A DNA stretch of 64,000 nt from Bacteroidia bacterium. Its GTDB lineage: Bacteria > Bacteroidota > Bacteroidia > Bacteroidales > CAJPTX01. Positions 17,797 through 27,057 of the stretch are shown here, one piece after another. The notes beneath the pieces were generated by a model that did no database searches, had not been told where the DNA came from, and was given only the letters and a program-made list of their open reading frames with translations. The stretch lies in contig CAJPTC010000001.1 in the NCBI GenBank assembly GCA_905373475.1, positions 62,001 through 126,000 on the forward strand. Direction: 5' to 3'. A program made the position numbers and the translations under genes. Numbering within the stretch: position 1 is the first letter of the stretch; each line of letters opens with the position of its first letter.

Positions 17797-19452
17797 ATGT
17801 CCTATAAGTATATTTCATTTACTTTCTTTTTGTTTGTGCTGCTCCCGCTCTTTTTTAGTTGTTCGAAGGAGCTTGACGTGGTACCTGAGAGCGAAGTGCT
17901 TACTCCAAAGCAACTTGCGGAGGCGTGGAAATCGGATCCTAGTAAGGCATCGGCTTCTCTTTCTGGGATGTACGATGAGCTGAAGAAAATCGATCGCCTG
18001 GAACGAGGAGGAGCTCTGTTGCATAGCGATTTCGGATATCCAAATCTCGCGTTGCTCTCTGAGGTGAGAACGGGAAGCATGTGGGTAAGACATGCCTCGG
18101 GAAAAACGTACGATTTTATGCATGCTAGTATGTTTGATTACAAAGCAAACACGCCTCATTCGATCTATATACGAATGCTGTACGCTAGCTACTATGCATA
18201 CATAAAAGCAGCCAATGATTTTATTAGAAGTGCAACGTCAGATAATCCTTCTATTAAGCAATCTCGTGGTGAAGCTCTTGCTTTTCGTGCTTTTGCATAC
18301 TATCATCTGATCCAGATGTATCAGTTTACCTATTTAGAGCCTGATAATAGAGATAAACTCGGTGTTCCGATCATTCTGGAAAATACGTCAGAGAAAGACG
18401 CTCTTTCTGTCTCACGTTCCACTGTTAGTGAGGTTTATGCGCAGATCGAGAAGGATCTGAACGAGGCAAAGGACTTACTAAAAGATAAGACGGGTGGTAG
18501 TGTTGAGACCATAAACATTCATGTCGTAAACGGGCTTTTAGCACGTCTCTATTTGTCGAAGGGTGAGTATGACAAGGCTGCAGATGCTGCACAGGAAGTG
18601 ATAGATAATTCTGGCAAGCAACCTTATAGTTTGAAAGAGGCGAGTTACCCGCATTTTGCGGATGCAACCGATAAGAATGTATTGTGGGGGATTGTATGGA
18701 CTACCAACGATGACTTTGCAACTTCTATCGTGAGTTGGACAAGTTTTATTAGCTCTCTCAAAGATGGAGGATATGCAACTGTAGCTCCGAAGTGTCTGAA
18801 TCCTGCAATTTTTGCATCAATAAAAGATACAGATGTTCGTAAAGCGTGGTGGTTTACTACTGATGGCTCCGCGCCTTACCTTAAAGGGATCGAGAATTAT
18901 GTTCGGGAGGTACTTAAAAAGACTGGCAGTGATGTAGATGAAGGAGTAAAAGCGATAGTTGATCAATTCCCTGAAGCGTATACGAATGCGTGTATAAAAT
19001 TTGCACCTCCAGCAGGCGTAAAAGGGAAAGATTTCTCGGGTGATTTCCCTTTGATGCGTATCGAAGAAATGTACTACATCCTCGCAGAGGCAAAGTATAG
19101 GGGTGGCAACGCTGCAGCAGGGACAACTGTGTTGCAAGATTTTGTAAGCACTTATCGTGAACCAGGCTATACGTTAGCGGCTTATGGTGGTAATTTCGAA
19201 AATGAAATCATACGTCAAAAGCAAATTGAATTCTTTGGTGAAGGTATACCTTTCTTTGATATGATGCGATTGGATCTAAAGATGGTGCGTAGTAATTCAA
19301 AAGCTGTTGCTGATGTGTATCCAGCAGGCGCTCGTTTCGATCTAGAACCAAGCGATGTTCGTCGTTTATTTCAGTTCCCTGATCGTGAGACCTTGTTGAA
19401 TAAAAACATCAAACAAAACGAGTTCCAAACGCCACCGAAGGATACATTCTAG
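17797..19452 (+). CDS. SusD/RagB-family nutrient-binding lipoprotein
   Basis: The 551-residue protein has a lipoprotein signal (FFLFVLLPLFFSC, Cys near 22), TPR-like SusD helices, and the family C-terminus (RQKQIEFFGEGIPFFDMMRL, then LEPSDVRRLFQFP). It sits on the cell surface and caps the SusC/RagA barrel to capture substrate. It lies 12 bases after the receptor gene, so the pair is one operon, ended by the terminator at 19476-19509. Confidence 0.92.
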   Translation: MSYKYISFTFFLFVLLPLFFSCSKELDVVPESEVLTPKQLAEAWKSDPSKASASLSGMYDELKKIDRLERGGALLHSDFGYPNLALLSEVRTGSMWVRHASGKTYDFMHASMFDYKANTPHSIYIRMLYASYYAYIKAANDFIRSATSDNPSIKQSRGEALAFRAFAYYHLIQMYQFTYLEPDNRDKLGVPIILENTSEKDALSVSRSTVSEVYAQIEKDLNEAKDLLKDKTGGSVETINIHVVNGLLARLYLSKGEYDKAADAAQEVIDNSGKQPYSLKEASYPHFADATDKNVLWGIVWTTNDDFATSIVSWTSFISSLKDGGYATVAPKCLNPAIFASIKDTDVRKAWWFTTDGSAPYLKGIENYVREVLKKTGSDVDEGVKAIVDQFPEAYTNACIKFAPPAGVKGKDFSGDFPLMRIEEMYYILAEAKYRGGNAAAGTTVLQDFVSTYREPGYTLAAYGGNFENEIIRQKQIEFFGEGIPFFDMMRLDLKMVRSNSKAVADVYPAGARFDLEPSDVRRLFQFPDRETLLNKNIKQNEFQTPPKDTF

Positions 19453-19475
19453 TTGTTAATTACAATTCTGAATTA

Positions 19476-19509
19476 TACGCCAGCCTAACAAAGGCTGGCG
19501 TATTTTTTT
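19476..19509 (+). terminator. Terminator after susD/ragB
   Basis: The perfect 11-bp stem TACGCCAGCCT/AGGCTGGCGTA with a 5-base loop runs into a T-tract. It lies 23 bases after the SusD stop. Confidence 0.88.
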
Positions 19510-19788
19510 GTGGAAGAGTATTTATTAAATATTGAAATTTATAGTCGTCGAATTTTTAAATACGTTTTTTTTGAGACTGTTGCGTGGAACACCGAGCAAA
19601 ACTTTATCGAAATGCTTCTTTTGTTCCGCAAATTGTTTTTGCCGTTGTAATTAATTGATTATAGATTATTAACAATAATAGATTTTATTGCGCAACAGGT
19701 GTTTTTACACCCACTACGTATAATTACTGAGTGTGCGTGTGTACATAGTTCCTACTTTTGTGTATTGTTAAACTCAAAATTTGGAGAG
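19510..19788. other. AT-rich intergenic region
   Basis: This is a strongly AT-rich gap with no credible gene. It holds a small hairpin (GGTGT/ACACC at 19698-19712) and the promoter box TACTTTTG at 19753-19760. Confidence 0.5.
19753..19760 (+). promoter_or_regulatory. -7 box TACTTTTG upstream of beta-helix gene
   Basis: TACTTTTG matches TAnnTTTG and lies 28 bases before the ATG at 19789, supporting that start over an upstream in-frame ATG at 19699. Confidence 0.6.
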
Positions 19789-21060
19789 ATGAGAAAACTA
19801 TTCCTATTAGTTGCGCTTCTGCTCACCGTAGCAAGCGTAAGCTGGGCGAAGGATTGGTATGTTTCCGCTTCGTCGGGCAACAATCGGAACGACGGTTCAA
19901 AGGCTTCGCCACTCAAAGATCTGCAAAAAGCCATCGATATGGCAGCGTCGGGAGACAAAATCTACCTCGCGGCAGGCAATTACACGGGTAAACTCGATGT
20001 GGGCTATATTAGTCTCGTTAAGCCCGTTGAAATGTATGGTGGCTATTCCAACGACTTTGGTTCACGCAATGTTCTGAAAAATCGTACGACGATTTATACT
20101 GAGCCTAAGCATAATGGTACGGCGGGCTCCAAAGCACTTATAGTGCTCGAAGATAAAATCACAGCGGGGAATGTGGTTGTAGATGGCTTTATGTTTGACC
20201 GTGGTGCGGCGAACAACTACAAAGACGTTTCGACCAGCGAAGTGAAGGGGCTTCTCTCGGGCATTATGCTTCCTGATCAGAAGCAGACGGAAAAGCCAGC
20301 CATCAATGGTATAGTAAGAGGTAGCCTCACTGTTCGTAACTGCGTGTTTAATAATATGACGAACTATGCCATAATGTGCTCGGTAGACAATGCTAGCCCT
20401 GTGAAGATTGAGAACAACGTGTTTACAGCTATTCGTTATGCCGCTATCCAAATCTGGGGACGTACGAATGGTAAATGCGCGCCTGTAGAAATTGCCCACA
20501 ATACTATCCTTTTCGTGTGGACACGTACTAAGGCTTTTGAAGACATGGGGTATGGTATTCGTACACAGTCGGGCGTAAATCTGAATATTCATGACAATAT
20601 TATCGGTCTTACCTACAATGGTGCTATTGACTTGGGTTATTCCACAGGATGGCGTTGGGGTGAAAAGGTTAGTGCCGACAAGAATGCATTCTTCATGAAT
20701 AAAGCTGGTGACCTTAATTTGCCTAGCGGTGGTGGTATGTTCTTGCAAGTGAACGCAGAAGCGTTTGACGACGTGGATCTTCTCACATCAGCCAGTGGCA
20801 ACTACGAGTTGAAAGATGTACAGGGCTTAAAGAGCGCGTTAGATCAGGCTTATCTTAACGGCTTTATCAATGCAACCTATTCGGAAACGGTAAATCACGA
20901 CCCGAACAGTAGCGTAAATCAGTTCCGTTCGGCTATGGGCATGAACCAAGTAGGAACTATCCAGTCTAAGGTTTCTATGTTTATGAACCGTTACCCGATC
21001 GAGAGCTCCATTAAGTGCTTCGGGGCTGTAAAGGGTGTTGGGGCGCAAATTCCTCGTTAA
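19789..21060 (+). CDS. Secreted right-handed parallel beta-helix protein (DUF1565-like)
   Basis: The 423-residue protein has a signal peptide (MRKLFLLVALLLTVASVSWA) followed by the DUF1565 entry motif (DWYVSASSGNNRNDGSKASP, LQKAIDMAASGDKIYLAAG). The body has repeated short strands with NxF/NNVF turns (VRNCVFNNMTNYAI, IENNVFTAIRYAAIQI), as in pectate-lyase-like beta-helices. It is exported. It may bind or cleave a polysaccharide, or be a surface adhesin; no catalytic residues could be identified with confidence. It has its own promoter and ends in a terminator shared with the convergent kinase gene. Confidence 0.8.
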   Translation: MRKLFLLVALLLTVASVSWAKDWYVSASSGNNRNDGSKASPLKDLQKAIDMAASGDKIYLAAGNYTGKLDVGYISLVKPVEMYGGYSNDFGSRNVLKNRTTIYTEPKHNGTAGSKALIVLEDKITAGNVVVDGFMFDRGAANNYKDVSTSEVKGLLSGIMLPDQKQTEKPAINGIVRGSLTVRNCVFNNMTNYAIMCSVDNASPVKIENNVFTAIRYAAIQIWGRTNGKCAPVEIAHNTILFVWTRTKAFEDMGYGIRTQSGVNLNIHDNIIGLTYNGAIDLGYSTGWRWGEKVSADKNAFFMNKAGDLNLPSGGGMFLQVNAEAFDDVDLLTSASGNYELKDVQGLKSALDQAYLNGFINATYSETVNHDPNSSVNQFRSAMGMNQVGTIQSKVSMFMNRYPIESSIKCFGAVKGVGAQIPR

Positions 21061-21081
21061 TTGGTAATCTGAATTCTATTA

Positions 21082-21114
21082 AAAAAGGCGTTGCATTGCA
21101 GCGCCTTTTTATTT
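21082..21114. terminator. Bidirectional terminator between convergent genes
   Basis: The stem AAAAAGGCG/CGCCTTTTT gives a T-tract on either strand. It sits between the plus-strand beta-helix gene and the minus-strand kinase gene. Its core (AAAAAGGCGTTGC) is also found in the terminator at 39256-39287. Confidence 0.82.
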
Positions 21115-21158
21115 GTCTGGTTGGGGCTTGTTGTCGTTAAAAGAGTTCGGGTAAAGGG

Positions 21159-22490
21159 CTAAGTATTTTTTCGATACGCAATTTCTCCAATCTGGAAGCG
21201 TGTCCAACCATCAGAAGCGGTGCGTAAAGAGAATGAAAAATGGTGTTGCTGCAGAATCTCGCGACAAAGAAGTAAGCCGAGCCCTTGCCCTGTTGTTTTA
21301 CTGGTGAAGAAAGGCATAAAGATTTGGGCTTGTTGCTCTGGGGTTATTCCCATGCCATTATCCGCAACAAGGAATGTACAATGTTTTCCTTGGTGTACTA
21401 CTTCAAGACGAATTTCGCCCGAGCGCTTACCAATACTCTCTGCCGCATTTTTTAGGACATTCTCAAATACGCGCATGAGTAGGAAACGGTCAGCATAAAA
21501 CGCCATATTAGGCTCTTCTGCGTGATAAGTGAGCGCAATGTTCTGTTCGCGAAGTTGCAGGGCGTATCGTGCCATGAGTTCGTGCATAAAATCGTCTACA
21601 GAGTGCCATTGTGGTTCGGGGTGGGGGAGTTTGGCCAATTCTGCGATACGACCAATAAATGAAACGAGTTCATGCAATCTCTCCTCACCGCTAGCCAAAG
21701 CTTCTGCATAAATTCCCCCTTCCGAGGTCTCTCCAAGGAAGCTCACACAAGTATCTAGCAGCGATGTTAGACTGCCAGCTGTGTTGTTCACCTCGTGCGC
21801 GCACATTCTGATAAGCTTTGTGTAGGTATTTCGTTCGTGCTCTTGCATAGAATCGGTTAGAGTCTCTATAAGCCAATATTTACGCATAAAGCCGCGATCG
21901 AAGAAAGACTCGCAAGTAACCCGATATACATTAGCGCTACTATCGCGTAGTTCCCGCACATCGCCTATATTGAGATTGTCTATGGTAAGTGTGGAGAGCT
22001 GTTGCATCTCTTGTAGCGTATGCCCTACGAGTTCTTCTCCTTTGGGAAAACCTAGCTGTATACGCGCTGCGGGGTTAAGGCGCGCAATGCAGCCATTGTA
22101 ATCGAACAGTACCACCCCCATGGGCGATACTTCGATGAGTTCGCTCAGAAGCTGTGCTTGTTCGTTAAAGCGTAAACGTTCTTCCTTTAGGCGTTGGAAA
22201 AGAGCATTGAATAGTTCGACGACTCCGTCTAGTCTCTTGTTGCCAGTGCGTGCCAGTTTGCTAGCATAATCTTGCTCGCGAAGTAGAGAGATGCCTAAGT
22301 CCATACGAGCTAAAAAACGGTGCTCGTGCCACAGCAATAACGGATAGAGTACAACGAAAAGAATGAGGATGCCTAGGAGCAGATACCATGTCCAAGAGGG
22401 CAGATTTTGAAAATACCGCTCCGCTACAAACAGAATCAGTATTGCCAATCCTGCCAAAATACTCACTAAGAGTCTGATATTTACCTTCAT
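21159..22490 (-). CDS. Membrane sensor histidine kinase (NtrB-type)
   Basis: The 443-residue protein has two N-terminal membrane spans (LVSILAGLAILILFVAERYF; WYLLLGILILFVVLYPLLL), a PAS domain (about 115-210, ELIEVSPMGVVLFDYNG), and a kinase core with H-box CAHEVNN (His232), N-box ENVLKNAAES, G-box VADNGMGI and FFTSKTTGQGLGL. The periplasmic loop is very short, so the signal may be in the membrane or cytoplasm. It should phosphorylate the sigma-54 regulator encoded 53 bases upstream on the same strand (22544-23950). Confidence 0.92.
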   Translation of the reverse strand: MKVNIRLLVSILAGLAILILFVAERYFQNLPSWTWYLLLGILILFVVLYPLLLWHEHRFLARMDLGISLLREQDYASKLARTGNKRLDGVVELFNALFQRLKEERLRFNEQAQLLSELIEVSPMGVVLFDYNGCIARLNPAARIQLGFPKGEELVGHTLQEMQQLSTLTIDNLNIGDVRELRDSSANVYRVTCESFFDRGFMRKYWLIETLTDSMQEHERNTYTKLIRMCAHEVNNTAGSLTSLLDTCVSFLGETSEGGIYAEALASGEERLHELVSFIGRIAELAKLPHPEPQWHSVDDFMHELMARYALQLREQNIALTYHAEEPNMAFYADRFLLMRVFENVLKNAAESIGKRSGEIRLEVVHQGKHCTFLVADNGMGITPEQQAQIFMPFFTSKTTGQGLGLLLCREILQQHHFSFSLRTASDGWTRFQIGEIAYRKNT

Positions 22491-22543
22491 CCTTTCGCTC
22501 CTTGCTTCCTTTTTCTCTTAGTTGTTATGCTTCGATAAAATTT

Positions 22544-23950
22544 TTATTGCCTCAGTGTCTCATTCTGCTGTATACCATATTTTTCCATACGGCGGTAGAG
22601 TGCAGCACGGCTAATCCCCAATTCCTCGGCAACGCGCGTCAGATTCCCATTGTGACGTTTCAGGCACGAACGAATGGCTTCTTCTTCCATTCTATCTAAA
22701 GTCCCCGTTGCGGCGGTTTTGTTCTCGCTTTGGTTGAAAGATCTACTCTGTGAGAGTGCTAACTGAATCAGAGTCCCATCTATAGAGTCGCTATCGCACA
22801 GTAGTACGGCACGTTCTATACAGTTCTTGAGTTCGCGTACATTTCCTGGCCATGGGTAACTCATGAGTACATGCCGAGCGCTCGCCGCAATGCGAAGTGT
22901 GGTATAGCGTGTTTCTTTACAGGAGAGGGATACAAAGTACTCTGCCAGTTTTTCAATGTCTTCCCTGCGATCTCGTAGTGGTGGCAGTGTGAGAGTGATA
23001 AGATTGATGCGGTAGAGTAAATCTTCGCGGAAACGATGTGTTGCCACCATCTGTGCAAGGTCTGCATTGGTTGCCGAGATAACCCGCACGTCTGCTTTCT
23101 GAGGTCTGCTATCGCCCAATATTTCGTATTGTTGGTCTTGGAGTACACGGAGGAGTTTTACTTGGCAGCTTAAATCGAGGTCGCCTATCTCGTCAAGGAA
23201 AATAGTACCCTTGTTGGCCATCGTAATGCGCCCCTCTCGATCGTTGTAGGCATCGGTAAAAGCTCCTCGTTTATGTCCGAACATTTCGCTTTCAAAAAGC
23301 AGGGGCGACATACCGCCTAAGTTGACCTTTACAAAAGGAGCTTTAGCACGGCGGCTGTGTTCGTGTATAAGTTTGGCTATAAGTTCTTTGCCTGTGCCAC
23401 TCTCGCCCAAAATGAGCACAGAAGCTTGCGTAGGAGCCACGCGCTCTGCAATGCGGAGAACAGATTGCAAGGCCTCCGAATCGCCCACAATTCCTGCCAT
23501 TCCCACAGAGTCCTGCGAGGGATTCTCTTCCGATTTATGCAGTGCTATAGCCGTCTCAATTCGTTCCAGAAGTATCCGATTGTCCCATGGTTTTGTAATA
23601 AAATCGAATGCACCAAGGCGCATACCTTCTACTGCCAAAGAGATAGTACCCCAAGCGGTAAAAAGAATAACTGGGGTACGAGGCTGAAGTACTTTCACCT
23701 TGCGTAAAAGTTCGAGCCCATCTTCGCCGCTAGTACCGCTTCCGTAGTTCATATCAAGCAGTAACACATCGTATGTTTGGCTATGGAGGCGCTCTATTAC
23801 CTCGTCTGCTTTTGTTACCAGCTCCACCGCATAATCGAAGCGCCGAAGTAGTAGCGAGATAGCCGCTCGTACGCCTGCATCATCATCCGCTACGAGTACA
23901 CGATACCCCTTCCCGTGCGCGAACTCCTTATTTTCTTCCATGGTTTCCAA
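22544..23950 (-). CDS. Sigma-54-dependent response regulator (NtrC family)
   Basis: The 468-residue protein has a receiver domain (VLVADDDAGVR; phosphoacceptor Asp in DVLLLDMNYG), an AAA+ sigma-54 activator domain with Walker A GESGTGKE, Walker B GTIFLDEIGDLD and Arg fingers, and a Fis-type HTH at the C-terminus (NLTRVAEELGISRAALYRRM). The sigma-54 contact loop reads GAFTDA in place of canonical GAFTGA. It activates RpoN promoters; its targets are not visible here. The kinase follows on the same strand. A weak leftward box (TAACTTTA, 23966-23973) lies upstream. Confidence 0.92.
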   Translation of the reverse strand: METMEENKEFAHGKGYRVLVADDDAGVRAAISLLLRRFDYAVELVTKADEVIERLHSQTYDVLLLDMNYGSGTSGEDGLELLRKVKVLQPRTPVILFTAWGTISLAVEGMRLGAFDFITKPWDNRILLERIETAIALHKSEENPSQDSVGMAGIVGDSEALQSVLRIAERVAPTQASVLILGESGTGKELIAKLIHEHSRRAKAPFVKVNLGGMSPLLFESEMFGHKRGAFTDAYNDREGRITMANKGTIFLDEIGDLDLSCQVKLLRVLQDQQYEILGDSRPQKADVRVISATNADLAQMVATHRFREDLLYRINLITLTLPPLRDRREDIEKLAEYFVSLSCKETRYTTLRIAASARHVLMSYPWPGNVRELKNCIERAVLLCDSDSIDGTLIQLALSQSRSFNQSENKTAATGTLDRMEEEAIRSCLKRHNGNLTRVAEELGISRAALYRRMEKYGIQQNETLRQ

Positions 23951-24099
23951 CCTTTCTTACAGCCATAAAGTTACGAAGGATAGAGCGTTCTCAGCATACC
24001 TCTCTGCTTTGACGAAGAGAAGCGCAATGTCGGAGAGTGGAAGGTGGAACGCAATGCGCGTAAGGCTGGACAGCTTGAAAGATAGCGTTACAGAACACT

Positions 24100-25383
24100 C
24101 TAAGCGCGTCGCAACGATTCACTAGGCGATATTCGCTCGATGGTGCGCGTTGTAAGTAACAGCAAGACCAACGTAACGAGCAGTGTGCCTAGGTTTACTA
24201 GCAACAGCGTCCAGAAATTCAATTCTACGGGGATATAATCCACGTAATATTCTGAAGGCGATAAATGTATCCAGCGCCAATAGTATTGACTAAAAGAAAG
24301 CCCCATACCTAATAAATTACCGCAAAGTATACCATAGCTCAGTGGGCGAAAGGTGTACAGCAAAAAAAGAAGGCGGAGCTGTCGGCTCGTTGCCCCGAAA
24401 GCTTTTAGTAACCCAATCATGCGCGTTCGCTCCAGTATCAGAATCAGAAGTACGGAGATCATGTTTACACCTGATACCAGAAGCATAAGTGTGAAGAGTA
24501 CAATCACGTTAATATCTTGGAGCGAAAGCCAGTCAAAAAGCGCAGCATGGGTGTCGCGAACATCTACTACACGGAGCATCGTACCGTCTGATTGTATACG
24601 CCCTAACTCAAGTTCTTCGACTTCTTCTTTGGTCGCATCAAGCGCCTGCAAATTGTGGAGTCGTATCTCATAGCCTCCTACTTGGCTATCTGACCAGCCA
24701 TTGAGTGTGCGAACACTTGCAAGGTCTGTGAAAAGGTAGGTCTTGTCAAAACTTTCAAATTTCGTCTCATACACACCTACTATGCGGTACTGTCGTACGC
24801 GCGGCGGTTGCTCTACGAAATAAACCGTCATCCGTTTCCCTGTATCGAGTCCTAGGGTTCGACAGAAGAATTCGGAGATTAGCACCTCATGTTGCTCGCC
24901 TACACTATCTAAATTAGGTAACCGACCCCGACGCAGATAATCTGCAAAATAGATGAGGTCACTGCTTCGCCCGTATCCTTTCAATACGCACCCCTGCATG
25001 TCGGAGGCGGTTTTTACAACCCCAGGCTTTTGGGCAAACGTGGAAATACGCGAGATGGCTTTTAGGTGTGAGAGTTCCGCTGTAAGTCCTGCAATCGTAT
25101 CTACGGGATGCTGTTCGTAGGAGGCATTGCGATCTAGGCTAACCAATTGTAAATGACCCAAAAAGCCGACGACGCGGTTACTTATTTCTTGTTGAAAACC
25201 ACGTGAAACGTTGAGTGAAACAATCATAGCGGCTAGACTGATGCAAACGGCAATGACCGCTATCGGCATATACGGATGCGAAAAGAACTTCCGCTGCGTG
25301 GTTACATCATCCGAGTGTACCCGTTGTAAAAAAAGCGGGAGTCGCCACCAGCGCAAAGGTTCGTTATCGCCACACTGTCTCAT
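24100..25383 (-). CDS. LolC/LolE-type ABC transporter permease
   Basis: From the ATG at 25383 the protein has 427 residues: an N-terminal span (MPIAVIAVCISLAAMIVSLNVSRGF), a large periplasmic MacB-type domain, and three C-terminal FtsX spans (NVIVLFTLMLLVSGVNMISVL, LLFLLYTFRPLSYGILCGNLLG, FWTLLLVNLGTLLVTLVLLL). Sequence style matches lipoprotein-release permeases. A longer frame to 25488 would overlap the RNase H gene, so 25383 is preferred. No LolD-type ATPase is adjacent. It lies 32 bases after rnhA and is likely in its operon. Confidence 0.83.
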   Translation of the reverse strand: MRQCGDNEPLRWWRLPLFLQRVHSDDVTTQRKFFSHPYMPIAVIAVCISLAAMIVSLNVSRGFQQEISNRVVGFLGHLQLVSLDRNASYEQHPVDTIAGLTAELSHLKAISRISTFAQKPGVVKTASDMQGCVLKGYGRSSDLIYFADYLRRGRLPNLDSVGEQHEVLISEFFCRTLGLDTGKRMTVYFVEQPPRVRQYRIVGVYETKFESFDKTYLFTDLASVRTLNGWSDSQVGGYEIRLHNLQALDATKEEVEELELGRIQSDGTMLRVVDVRDTHAALFDWLSLQDINVIVLFTLMLLVSGVNMISVLLILILERTRMIGLLKAFGATSRQLRLLFLLYTFRPLSYGILCGNLLGMGLSFSQYYWRWIHLSPSEYYVDYIPVELNFWTLLLVNLGTLLVTLVLLLLTTRTIERISPSESLRRA

Positions 25384-25415
25384 TTCGAACGTTCTACTGC
25401 TCTGGTTTGTGACTT

Positions 25416-26051
25416 TTACTTCCGTCCGTAATCGGCAGGGATCTCGCCCCATTGCTGTGTATCCCACTTCAGCAGCGGATTCTGCCACGTATTGCTACGT
25501 AACCACGTTTCGGCACGTGCAATGAGTTCCCGTAGGGGAGCATTACGCTCGGTAGCTGCCATTTTGGTATTCGCAGTCTGTTTACGCACCCAAGAGAGCG
25601 CTGTGGTACTGTCGGAATAGATGGCGAGGTGTAGTGCTTCGGCATTTCCAACGCGTTGGAGCAGCGCCAGTGCATGAACGATGGCGAGGAATTCGCCTAC
25701 ATTGTTGGTCGTATCTTCAAAAGGTCCTTGTGCAAAGATTATTTGCCTTGTGCGGGTATCTACGCCGCGATATTCCATAACGCCAGTACGCATATTGCAA
25801 GCGGCGTCTACCGCCCAGGATGGGTAGATGGGACCACCTACCATAAGGTTACCATCCGCTTCGCCCAAGTACTCGTCTCGGTGTTCATAGCCTCGTTGAA
25901 AAGCAAGTTCTGCCTGTGCGCGCGACGTATAGCTTTTGTACTGTGCACCCATAAACCCTTCAATCTGCTTTTTGCACATCTCCCAGCTTTCAAAAATCCC
26001 AACCTGATGCCCACGCCAAACAACGTAGAACTTCGCCTTTTTTGCCGTCAT
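25416..26051 (-). CDS. rnhA: Ribonuclease H1 with viroplasmin-like N-terminal domain
   Basis: The 211-residue protein has an N-terminal RNA/DNA-hybrid-binding domain (KFYVVWRGHQVGIF, GFMGAQYKSYTSRAQAELAF) and a C-terminal RNase H fold. Catalytic acids are visible: Asp82 (WAVDAACN), Glu120 (NNVGEFLA), Asp147 (IYSDSTTA) and Asp207 (IPADYGRK). It degrades RNA in RNA-DNA hybrids during replication and repair. A leftward box TATATTTG lies at 26087-26094, 35 bases upstream. Confidence 0.92.
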   Translation of the reverse strand: MTAKKAKFYVVWRGHQVGIFESWEMCKKQIEGFMGAQYKSYTSRAQAELAFQRGYEHRDEYLGEADGNLMVGGPIYPSWAVDAACNMRTGVMEYRGVDTRTRQIIFAQGPFEDTTNNVGEFLAIVHALALLQRVGNAEALHLAIYSDSTTALSWVRKQTANTKMAATERNAPLRELIARAETWLRSNTWQNPLLKWDTQQWGEIPADYGRK

Positions 26052-26086
26052 ACTTTTCCGCTTGTCTCACAATAGAATTGAAGAAC

Positions 26087-26094
26087 CAAATATA
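26087..26094 (-). promoter_or_regulatory. Leftward -7 box TATATTTG upstream of rnhA
   Basis: Read on the minus strand the site is TATATTTG, an exact TAnnTTTG match, 35 bases before the rnhA ATG. It would drive rnhA and the LolC-like permease. Confidence 0.55.
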
Positions 26095-26171
26095 TTGTAC
26101 TTTATAGTTATTGCGTTTATGCCAATTCTCTGACGTGGGGCTTATTTTCCCGATTTCCGAGATGCGTACTT

Positions 26172-26993
26172 CTATCGCCCTCGGTTTCTATCAAAATACA
26201 ACCGTGTTAAGGTAGTACCTAGCCACGCCGCTACAATACCCACGCCAGCGCCTGCTAGCGTGTCTCCCAACCAGTGCCGATTGTGGTAGATTCGCAAATA
26301 GGCAGTTGTTGCAGCCGCAGCATAGCCTACAGCACCTATATACCAATACTTAGAAGGTAATTTCTGGCGCAGTAACTCAGCACCTACAAATGCCGTTGCC
26401 GTATGCCCAGAGGGGAAGCTGTTCCATGTACTGTTGTCGGGACGTAGCTCGATGTGCATAAACTTCACGCTATGCACGAGTACCACCATGAGTGCAATAC
26501 TAGAGGCACTCTCAAAGAGAGGTTGCCAGTTCTCATTGCGCCCTATCTGGTAGATATCTAAGCCAATAGCCCCCGACATTGGCACAAATTGAAGTACATC
26601 ATCTGTATGGCGTGCTCTGTATTCTCGGTAACGCAAGGCATCTCGTACACGCAAGTTGAGGTCAAACCACCCGAGTCCATTCAGAAGCACTGTCCCCGTT
26701 GCTATCAAGCCGACAGGTATACTCCATAGGTAAGCGTTCTGCGGAACGATTTGTGGCTGTGGAAATTGAGGCGCAGCGCTGCCTTGCGCAGTTTGCTTCA
26801 ACAAGTGGAGGGTTTGACTCTGCCCCTGTAGTGGCTGCAAACACAACGTAAGTACGGCACAAAACAGAAACACGGAGGCGCTCTGCACTCGTCGAAGGAG
26901 GGGGGCTTTTGAAGCGGACATCTCCGTGAAAGAAACAGCTACTCGATTGTCGTTCTCCTTCTTCATTCTTTCCTTTTTCTCGCTACTTCTCAT
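26172..26993 (-). CDS. PAP2-family membrane phosphatase
   Basis: The 273-residue protein carries the three PAP2 motifs: KFMHIELRPDN (KxxxxxxRP), PSGHTATAF and RIYHNRHWLGDTLAG (RxxxxxHxxxD), with several hydrophobic spans. Members dephosphorylate lipid phosphates such as undecaprenyl diphosphate, phosphatidylglycerol phosphate or lipid A. The N-terminus has an unusually long basic stretch before the first hydrophobic segment; an ATG nine codons later (26966), preceded by AGGAAAG, is a reasonable alternative start. It is divergent from the DUF3467 gene. Confidence 0.88.
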   Translation of the reverse strand: MRSSEKKERMKKENDNRVAVSFTEMSASKAPLLRRVQSASVFLFCAVLTLCLQPLQGQSQTLHLLKQTAQGSAAPQFPQPQIVPQNAYLWSIPVGLIATGTVLLNGLGWFDLNLRVRDALRYREYRARHTDDVLQFVPMSGAIGLDIYQIGRNENWQPLFESASSIALMVVLVHSVKFMHIELRPDNSTWNSFPSGHTATAFVGAELLRQKLPSKYWYIGAVGYAAAATTAYLRIYHNRHWLGDTLAGAGVGIVAAWLGTTLTRLYFDRNRGR

Positions 26994-27029
26994 ATTCTTC
27001 CTGCGAATCTTCTCTACATCAAAACTTGC

Positions 27030-27037
27030 TACTTTTG
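27030..27037 (+). promoter_or_regulatory. -7 box TACTTTTG upstream of DUF3467 gene
   Basis: TACTTTTG matches TAnnTTTG, 20 bases before the ATG at 27058. The leader would be very short. Confidence 0.6.
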
Positions 27038-27057
27038 TATACTAAAAGTATTTGGAA

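Noticed and set aside
24100..24125. Terminator or gene between the NtrC-like and LolC-like genes
   Set aside because: No T-run hairpin and no protein-like frame in the 149-base gap 23951-24099.
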